Assembly (NCBI GenBank): GCA_035568375.1
Contig: DATMOG010000022.1
Location: forward strand, 1 to 19,189
DNA from: JACDET01 sp035568375
Lineage (GTDB): Bacteria > Patescibacteriota > Microgenomatia > Levybacterales > UBA12049
Reading direction: 5' to 3'
Length of the DNA: 19,189 bases
Position numbers and translations under genes: made by a program. The notes under the pieces are model-generated. The model was given only the letters and a program-made list of their open reading frames with translations, did not search any database and was not told the DNA's origin. Below, one piece after another: positions 13,886-19,189 of this stretch (within the stretch, counting starts at the first letter, position 1; each line of letters begins with the position of its first letter).

Positions 13886-14777
13886 AAAACTAATAAAAAG
13901 GTTAAAAAATGCTGAAATTATCCTTATGGATGGGGCGATGGGGACTGAAATCCTCAATCGTGGAGTCCCAACAACTTTGCCACTCTGGTCTGCCGAAGCA
14001 TTGTTGACTCATCCTGAGGTGGTTCAACAGATTTATGAAGATTATATAAAAGCCGGAGCAGAGATCATTATTACCAATACGTTTGCAACGACAAAAAGAA
14101 CTTTTGCAAAAAAAGAGATTGGAGAAAAGGCAAGCGAAGCAACAATACTAGCATGCAAACTTGCCCAACAAGCGAGAAACGCTGTGAAGGTATCCCATGA
14201 TGTATATATTGCTGGTTCTGTTGCGCCACTAGAAGATTGTTATTCTCCTGAATTAACTCCTTCTCAAAAAGAATTAGAAAAGGAGCATTACGAAATTGTT
14301 CGAGACTTAAAGGATGGTGGGGTAGATTTTATTTTGATAGAGACAATGATTACACTTCGGGAAACGCTTGCAGCGCTTGCAGCAGCAAAGGTTTTTGATC
14401 TTCCTGTTGCAGTAAGTTTTTGCTGTAATGATAAGTATCAGCTTTTGGGGGGAGAATTACTAGATGAAGTGATTCCCGTTATCGAAAAATTTAATCCGTT
14501 GTTTATTGGTGTTAACTGCGTTTCAATACCCATTGCCACAAAAATAATTCATTATTTGCGTACCATTACGAGTTTTCCATTAAGCGTTTATGCGCAAGGC
14601 GATGGCGAACCTGAAAATGATCAAGGGTGGAAATTTAGACATCAGGAAACTGAGAAAATATATCTTAAAGCTGCAAAGCAATGGTTGAAAGATGGTGCGC
14701 AGATAATTGGCGGCTGTTGTGGCACGACACCAGGATATATAAAAAAATTAAAGAAAGTTATTAAAAATAACGAATAA
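13875..14777 (+). CDS. mmuM: Homocysteine S-methyltransferase (MmuM-like)
   Basis: A 300-residue zinc-dependent methyltransferase of the Pfam S-methyl_trans family. MmuM-type enzymes move a methyl group from S-methylmethionine (or SAM) to homocysteine, yielding methionine. The N-terminal ILMDGAMGTE (16-25) is the family opening. Zinc ligands are Cys215 in IGVNC and Cys281/Cys282 in IGGCCGTTP. Length fits the free-standing enzyme, without the cobalamin modules of MetH. I chose the ATG at 13875, which overlaps the end of the MMT-like gene by 11 bases; a TTG two codons earlier is less likely. The overlap indicates translational coupling. As its neighbour probably makes SMM, SMM is the expected donor. 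The exact methyl donor is not proven by sequence. Confidence 0.88.
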   Translation: MKYKKLIKRLKNAEIILMDGAMGTEILNRGVPTTLPLWSAEALLTHPEVVQQIYEDYIKAGAEIIITNTFATTKRTFAKKEIGEKASEATILACKLAQQARNAVKVSHDVYIAGSVAPLEDCYSPELTPSQKELEKEHYEIVRDLKDGGVDFILIETMITLRETLAALAAAKVFDLPVAVSFCCNDKYQLLGGELLDEVIPVIEKFNPLFIGVNCVSIPIATKIIHYLRTITSFPLSVYAQGDGEPENDQGWKFRHQETEKIYLKAAKQWLKDGAQIIGGCCGTTPGYIKKLKKVIKNNE

Positions 14778-14785
14778 TTTATCGT

Positions 14786-15820
14786 ATGAAGAGACTAATG
14801 AAAAATACCATTTTAGATAAATTGAAAAAAGGTGTTGTTCTTGGTGCTGAAGGGTATCTCTTTGAACTTGAGCGACGTGGATATCTCAAAGCTGGTGCCT
14901 ATGTTCCCGAAGTAGTGCTTGATTATCCTGATGCAGTACGAGAGTTGCATCGTGAATTTCTTCGGGCAGGTAGCGAAGTGATGGTAGCGTTTACCTATTA
15001 TGCTCATCGAGATAAAATGCGACTGATTGGACGGGAAAAGGATCTGGAACTGCTCAATCGACAGGCAATTGCGATTGCAAATGAAATTGCAAAAGAAGGA
15101 GATGCACTGGTTGCCGGGAATATTTGTAACACATGGGTGTATGACCCTAATGATAAAGTCCGAACCTCAAGAATCGTCCGAGATATGTATGAAGAACAAG
15201 TCCAGTGGGCGGTTGAAGGTGGCGTTGATTTTATTATCGCTGAGACTATTGAATATGTCGGTGAAGCATTGATCGCACTTGATGTGATCAAACGGTATAA
15301 GTTGCCTGCTTTGGTTACCTTTGGTGCAACATATGAAAAATCAAAAGACGGGTATGATTGGATTGAAGGATGCCGTATGCTTGAAGCAGCGGGTGCTGAT
15401 GTTGTAGGTTTTAATTGTATAAGGGGTCCGAAAACAATGATACCCTTGCTTGAAAGACTACGTAAACATGTTGCCATAGCGATCGCTGCTCAACCGGTTC
15501 CTTATCATACAACAGAAGAGTTACCTGCATTTCAATTTCTTAAATATAACGGTCATGCTGTTTATCCCATCAATCTTGATCCGTTTATCTATACTCGTAA
15601 TGAAATGGCAGAATTTACACATGTTGCGAAAGAAATTGGTATAAATTATATTGGCATTTGTTGCGGAGGAGCTCCTCATCATGTTCGATCAATGGCTGAA
15701 GCATTAGGAAGAACTGTTCCTGCAAGTCAATATTCACCTGATATGAGTCAACACGGAATTCTTGGTTCGAAAGAAGTCGTAGGTAAGCATGAAAAGAAAT
15801 TTCTTGGAGAGTGGAAGTAA
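14786..15820 (+). CDS. Betaine-homocysteine S-methyltransferase-like protein
   Basis: A 344-residue second member of the S-methyl_trans family, distinct from its neighbour. It follows animal BHMT closely: GYLFELERRGYLKAG (23-37), VRELHREFLRAGSEVM (51-66), TYYAHRDKM (70-78) and EGDALVAG (104-111). Zinc ligands are Cys211 in GFNC and Cys292/Cys293 in GICCGG. The C-terminal PASQYS...HGILGS block matches the BHMT tail, but the long dimerisation arm of animal BHMT is shortened. BHMT binds betaine with a Trp in PWTPE; here the residue is Tyr39 (AYVPE). The second aromatic (Tyr72) is kept. The donor may be betaine, another sulfonium or SMM. It starts eight bases after the MmuM stop and closes the SAM-riboswitch operon. 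No clear terminator follows. Confidence 0.82.
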   Translation: MKRLMKNTILDKLKKGVVLGAEGYLFELERRGYLKAGAYVPEVVLDYPDAVRELHREFLRAGSEVMVAFTYYAHRDKMRLIGREKDLELLNRQAIAIANEIAKEGDALVAGNICNTWVYDPNDKVRTSRIVRDMYEEQVQWAVEGGVDFIIAETIEYVGEALIALDVIKRYKLPALVTFGATYEKSKDGYDWIEGCRMLEAAGADVVGFNCIRGPKTMIPLLERLRKHVAIAIAAQPVPYHTTEELPAFQFLKYNGHAVYPINLDPFIYTRNEMAEFTHVAKEIGINYIGICCGGAPHHVRSMAEALGRTVPASQYSPDMSQHGILGSKEVVGKHEKKFLGEWK

Positions 15821-15923
15821 ACCTGCTTATATCTTGCTGTTACGAAGAAGTAAATTTATGCTAGTACTACTCCAGAGTATATTAAAGATTTAAATAAGCT
15901 TTTCTAGAAAGTTATTTCGCCTC

Positions 15924-15954
15924 TTGACACTTAGTATATAATGTAGACTACAAT
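15924..15954 (+). promoter_or_regulatory. Candidate promoter of topA
   Basis: A perfect TTGACA (15924-15929) is followed by TACAAT (15949-15954) at a 19-base spacing. A perfect TATAAT at 15937-15942 is too close to that -35 but could act with a weak upstream element. The ATG at 15989 has a GGAG eight bases before it, one of the few good ribosome binding sites here. Confidence 0.45.
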
Positions 15955-15988
15955 TGGTTGCATATCGTAAAACACTGGAGTTTATTTT

Positions 15989-18109
15989 ATGAAAAATTTA
16001 GTTATCGTTGAATCACCAACAAAAGCACGAACTATTTCTCGCTTCCTCGGCAAGGATTATGACATCAAATTTTCGATGGGACATATCATTGATTTGCCAA
16101 AAAGTAAGTTGGGAATTGATATTGAAAATAACTTTGCACCGCAATATGAAGTGATTGAAGATAAAAAAAAATTAATTAGCGAATTGAAAGCTGCAGCAAA
16201 GAAAGCTGATACTATTCTTCTTGCAACTGACCCTGATCGGGAAGGTGAGGCAATTTCGGCAAATATCAAGGAGATCCTTACTGATAAAGTTTCTAAAAAT
16301 AAATTTAAACGTATTGTCTTTCACGAAATTACTGAGGGTGCAATTAAAGATGCGTTAACACATCCAAGAGAAGTGGATGAAAATTTAGTGGGAGCACAAA
16401 CCGCTCGACGTATTTTAGATCGACTAGTTGGCTATCAACTTTCACCTGTTTTATGGAAGAAAGTTCGTCGTGGACTATCGGCCGGCCGGGTACAAAGTGT
16501 GGCACTCAGATTTTTGGTTGAACGGGAACGGGAGATAGAAAAATTTGGTAAAGAGCCATACTTTACCATCCACGCAGTTTTATTAGGGGAGAGTGAAAAA
16601 AGAGAAACAGAAAGATTGCCTGTTGAATTTGCACTCATTGCAATTAAAGGGGAAAAGATTGAAGTAAAAAAGACATTACAACTTTATGACGGCGACTATA
16701 CCTATGCAAAAACGACAATCGATACACAGGAAAAAGCAAATCAGATTGTGAATGCATTGCAAAAACAACCCTTTTCAGTTATTGATGTATCAAAGCGGCG
16801 AATTAAACGTAGTCCGTATCCACCGTTTACTACATCAACATTGCAACAGCAAGCAGCGCAACGTTTTGGGCTTCCTGGTAAAAGAACAATGAGTCTTGCT
16901 CAAAAATTATATGAGGAAGGATACATCACCTATCATCGTACCGATTCTGTAATAATATCACAGGTCGCTCTTACGCAAATTCGTACCTTTGTGCAGAAAG
17001 AATATGGCAATCAGTATATTCCAGAAGCTCCTCGTGCATATTTTACTAAGCAAAAAAATGCACAAGAAGCACATGAGGCAATTCGTCCAACTCAAATTAC
17101 TCGTTCAACTGATCATGTAAAGGGAGAACTGGGAGATTCTTATGCAAAATTATATGATTTGATCTGGCGTCGTGCTGTAGCTTCACAGATGTCTGATGCA
17201 CTCGTAGAATCAACAACAGTCTATGCAGACACGAATGACAATAACTATCGTTTCAAAGCGAATGGTTCAGTACTTCTATTTGATGGTTTCTTAAAATTAA
17301 CTCCACAGGCTTTGGAAGACGCGCGGTTGCCAAATTTTACTAATGGTGAATCGTTATCATTAGTGAATACCAGAGCTGACGCACATGAGACAACTCCACC
17401 ACCACGATATAATGACGCATCGCTTATCAAAACGCTTGAGGAAAAGGAAATCGGTAGGCCTTCGACGTATGCTTCTATTATCTCAACGATTACCGATCGT
17501 GGTTATGTCGAGCGGGTAGAACGAAAGTTTCTTCCGACAGCAGTTGGTATAGCAGTGAATGATTTTCTAGTAAAGAATTTTTCAACGATTGATGATATTC
17601 CTTTTACCGCAGCGATGGAAGATGAGCTGGATGCTATTGCAAATGGATTAAAGGATTGGAAATCGATGATGCGAGATTTTTACACGCCATTTGAAAAGAC
17701 AATTGTGCAGGTTGAAAATGCAGAAAGAGTCAAAATACCCGTGGAAGAGACAGGTGAGATTTGCCCACAATGCCATAAAGGTAACCTCGTTGTTCGTACT
17801 GGAAGATTTGGGAAATTTTTTTCGTGCAGTACTTTTCCGGATTGTAACTTTACCAAGCCTTTTGTTGAAGAAACAAATATTCTTTGTCCTAAAGATGGCG
17901 GGAAAGTTATTATTAAAAAGACCCGCAAAGGACGAAAATTTTATGGTTGTTCTAATTATCCAAATTGCGATTTTGCAGCTTGGAAATTAGAAGATATCAA
18001 GACCAGTGGTACAACTGATGTGAAAAAGAGAGCAGCTGGTGTTCGTATAAAAGCAACAAAAAAGCGAAATATGGCAAAAGGAGTCGTCAGAAAAATTCCT
18101 CAAAAATAA
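15989..18109 (+). CDS. topA: DNA topoisomerase I (type IA)
   Basis: Relaxes negative supercoils by cutting one DNA strand through a tyrosine link. The 706-residue protein begins with the TOPRIM domain (NLVIVESPTKARTISRFLG), with the metal-binding DPDREGE at 82-87 region (Asp81, Asp83, Glu85). The catalytic Tyr315 is in YITYHRTDS. The conserved EEKEIGRPSTYASII block follows. The C-terminus has two topoisomerase zinc ribbons. The first is complete (Cys592, 595, 613, 619). The second has Cys633, 654 and 660, but Asp636 replaces the second cysteine, a variant known in other TopA proteins. A Lys/Arg-rich tail ends the protein. It is an independent gene with its own promoter and a good ribosome binding site. 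Confidence 0.97.
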   Translation: MKNLVIVESPTKARTISRFLGKDYDIKFSMGHIIDLPKSKLGIDIENNFAPQYEVIEDKKKLISELKAAAKKADTILLATDPDREGEAISANIKEILTDKVSKNKFKRIVFHEITEGAIKDALTHPREVDENLVGAQTARRILDRLVGYQLSPVLWKKVRRGLSAGRVQSVALRFLVEREREIEKFGKEPYFTIHAVLLGESEKRETERLPVEFALIAIKGEKIEVKKTLQLYDGDYTYAKTTIDTQEKANQIVNALQKQPFSVIDVSKRRIKRSPYPPFTTSTLQQQAAQRFGLPGKRTMSLAQKLYEEGYITYHRTDSVIISQVALTQIRTFVQKEYGNQYIPEAPRAYFTKQKNAQEAHEAIRPTQITRSTDHVKGELGDSYAKLYDLIWRRAVASQMSDALVESTTVYADTNDNNYRFKANGSVLLFDGFLKLTPQALEDARLPNFTNGESLSLVNTRADAHETTPPPRYNDASLIKTLEEKEIGRPSTYASIISTITDRGYVERVERKFLPTAVGIAVNDFLVKNFSTIDDIPFTAAMEDELDAIANGLKDWKSMMRDFYTPFEKTIVQVENAERVKIPVEETGEICPQCHKGNLVVRTGRFGKFFSCSTFPDCNFTKPFVEETNILCPKDGGKVIIKKTRKGRKFYGCSNYPNCDFAAWKLEDIKTSGTTDVKKRAAGVRIKATKKRNMAKGVVRKIPQK

Positions 18110-18159
18110 GTTTATTGTTTGATGATATGTCCCGTTATGTGTTTTTTAATAAGCTGTTG

Positions 18160-18165
18160 TATAAT
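18160..18165 (+). promoter_or_regulatory. Probable -10 box of the SpoU methyltransferase gene
   Basis: TATAAT ends six bases before the ATG at 18172, so the mRNA would be leaderless. The -35 region is weak. This supports 18172 as the start rather than in-frame codons further upstream. Confidence 0.5.
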
Positions 18166-18171
18166 GGTCAC

Positions 18172-18702
18172 ATGAAATTAGATGCGAAAAGATTGCGACT
18201 CAGCGAGTATGATTCTGAAGTGTTTAAAAAGATAAAGCGTAATCCAGTTTATATAATAGTAGACAATGTACTTGATACCTACAATATTGGGTCGATTTTT
18301 CGTCTTGCCGATGCTATTGCTGGTGAAAAAATTTATTTGTGTGGTGGGACTGAAATTCCTCCGCATCATCGAATAAAAAAAGCATCGATTAATACCACTG
18401 AATGGGTACCTTGGGAATATAAGAAGACTGCCTTTGATGCAATTAAGGATTTACGTTCGAAGGTTCCAGGTATTCAAATTGTTTCAATTGAACAAAATGA
18501 TAAAAGTGTGCAGTATAATACAATTCCATATTCTTTTCCCGTTGCATTGATAGTTGGTCATGAAACAGACGGTGTTTCTAAAGAGGCGATGGATGCTTCA
18601 GACTATATTGCTGAGATGCCAATGTGGGGGATTAATATTTCACTGAATGTGATGGTATCTTTAGGAATCATGTTGTATAAAGTGATGGAATTCTACAAAT
18701 AA
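18172..18702 (+). CDS. SpoU/TrmH-family RNA 2'-O-methyltransferase
   Basis: A 176-residue SPOUT-type methyltransferase expected to methylate a ribose in tRNA or rRNA with SAM. The three family motifs are present. Motif 1 is DNVLDTYNIGSIFRLADA (31-48, Asn38 and Arg44). Motif 2 is IVGHETDGVSKEAMD (127-141, Glu131). Motif 3 is MPMWGINISLNVMVSLGI (149-166). The knot forms from motifs 2 and 3. There is no N-terminal RNA-binding extension, so it is a minimal TrmL- or TrmH-like form, and the target nucleotide cannot be told. I chose the ATG at 18172 because a TATAAT sits six bases before it and the longer frame from 18115 adds residues that do not fit the family. The glycosylase gene follows after three bases. 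Confidence 0.88.
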   Translation: MKLDAKRLRLSEYDSEVFKKIKRNPVYIIVDNVLDTYNIGSIFRLADAIAGEKIYLCGGTEIPPHHRIKKASINTTEWVPWEYKKTAFDAIKDLRSKVPGIQIVSIEQNDKSVQYNTIPYSFPVALIVGHETDGVSKEAMDASDYIAEMPMWGINISLNVMVSLGIMLYKVMEFYK

Positions 18703-18705
18703 TTT

Positions 18706-19189
18706 ATGGATAAACAAAAAGCTCTCGAAAAAATTGCCAAAGAAATTGAAACCTGTGACACTTGCAAAGTTGGCAAAAGCGGTAAAGCAGTACCTGGAGA
18801 AGGGAATGTTGATGCAGATGTTATTTTTATCGGTGAAGCACCTGGTAGACAAGAAGCAGCAACAGGGCGGCCATTTATCGGCAGATCAGGGCAATTGTTG
18901 CGGAGTTTGATCCGCGGGATAGGTTTTGACGATGAAAGAGATGTCTATATTACGAGCCCTGTCAAATATTTGCCAGACCGAGGAACACCAACATCACAAG
19001 ATATTGCACATGGAAGAATTCATTTAATGAAACAATTTGCTGTAATTCAGCCTAAAGTGGTGATGCTTCTTGGACGAGTTGCATCAGAAGGAGTGCTCCA
19101 AAAAAAGGTAGCGGTTGCATCAGAGCACGGCCGAATTGTTGCAGAAAAAGACGGTATAAAATATTTTTTGACATTTCATCCAGCGGCGG
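18706..19189 (+). CDS. Uracil-DNA glycosylase, family 4-like, truncated by the window
   Basis: The first 161 residues of a uracil-DNA glycosylase superfamily protein, which removes uracil from DNA. Motif A, GEAPGRQEAATGRPFIGRSG, spans 43-62 and includes the typical TGRPF(V/I)G. Motif B begins at the very end with His158-Pro159. Family 4 enzymes hold a 4Fe-4S cluster with four cysteines. Here Cys17 and Cys20 are present. The third is Tyr88 (VKYLPD where relatives have VKCRPP) and the fourth is His102 (AHGRIH where relatives have ACG). Cluster binding is therefore doubtful or altered. The gene follows the SpoU gene by three bases and is likely co-transcribed with it. The 3' end is outside the window. 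Confidence 0.85.
   Translation, partial: MDKQKALEKIAKEIETCDTCKVGKSGKAVPGEGNVDADVIFIGEAPGRQEAATGRPFIGRSGQLLRSLIRGIGFDDERDVYITSPVKYLPDRGTPTSQDIAHGRIHLMKQFAVIQPKVVMLLGRVASEGVLQKKVAVASEHGRIVAEKDGIKYFLTFHPAA

Noticed and set aside
15004..15477. Minus-strand frame of 157 codons opposite the BHMT-like gene
   Set aside because: The Ser-rich composition is typical of an antisense shadow, and the plus strand encodes clear BHMT motifs.
1..19189. CRISPR arrays or long tandem repeats
   Set aside because: No direct repeat of 20 or more bases with regular spacing was found by reading the window.

Overview
The window is AT-rich, with short intergenic gaps and compact housekeeping genes. Several promoters sit so close to the start codon that the transcripts would be leaderless or nearly so. 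These traits, a short formyltransferase, a zinc-ribbon type L28 protein and the mre/PBP2 cell-shape cluster suggest a Patescibacteria (Candidate Phyla Radiation) bacterium, possibly of the Microgenomates group. That placement is an inference from gene content, not from a marker-gene tree. The standard bacterial code fits: TAA, TAG and TGA all end genes here.

Layout. Positions 1-518 hold no gene I can support. A site-2-type membrane protease (minus) and rpmB (plus) diverge at about 1.2 kb. An IS30-family transposase relic lies at 1682-1872. A minus-strand block follows: fmt, def and a large O-antigen-ligase-like membrane protein with TPR repeats (read from 5723 down to 1944). The plus-strand cell-wall elongation cluster mreB-mreC-mreD-PBP2 (5857-10161) diverges from it. 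It has a good sigma-70-type promoter, a repeat-rich 5' leader and two long perfect inverted repeats between its genes. A two-gene minus-strand unit (small hypothetical protein plus DUF805 membrane protein) lies at 10256-11238.

The most interesting part is 11851-15820. A small SAM-dependent methyltransferase (11851-12510) is followed by a canonical promoter (12668-12696). Next comes a leader with the conserved core of an S-box (SAM-I clan) riboswitch and a rho-independent terminator. Three genes follow, tightly spaced. The first resembles the N-terminal methyltransferase domain of plant methionine S-methyltransferase and the bacterial MmtN family. The second is a homocysteine S-methyltransferase (MmuM type). 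The third is a betaine-homocysteine-methyltransferase-like protein. Together they could form an S-methylmethionine cycle (Met + SAM to SMM; SMM + homocysteine to 2 Met) under SAM control. I regard this as the likely novel system of the window.

The right end (15989-19189) returns to housekeeping genes: topoisomerase I, a SpoU/TrmH-family RNA methyltransferase, and the start of a family 4-like uracil-DNA glycosylase that lacks two of the usual four iron-sulfur cysteines and runs off the window.
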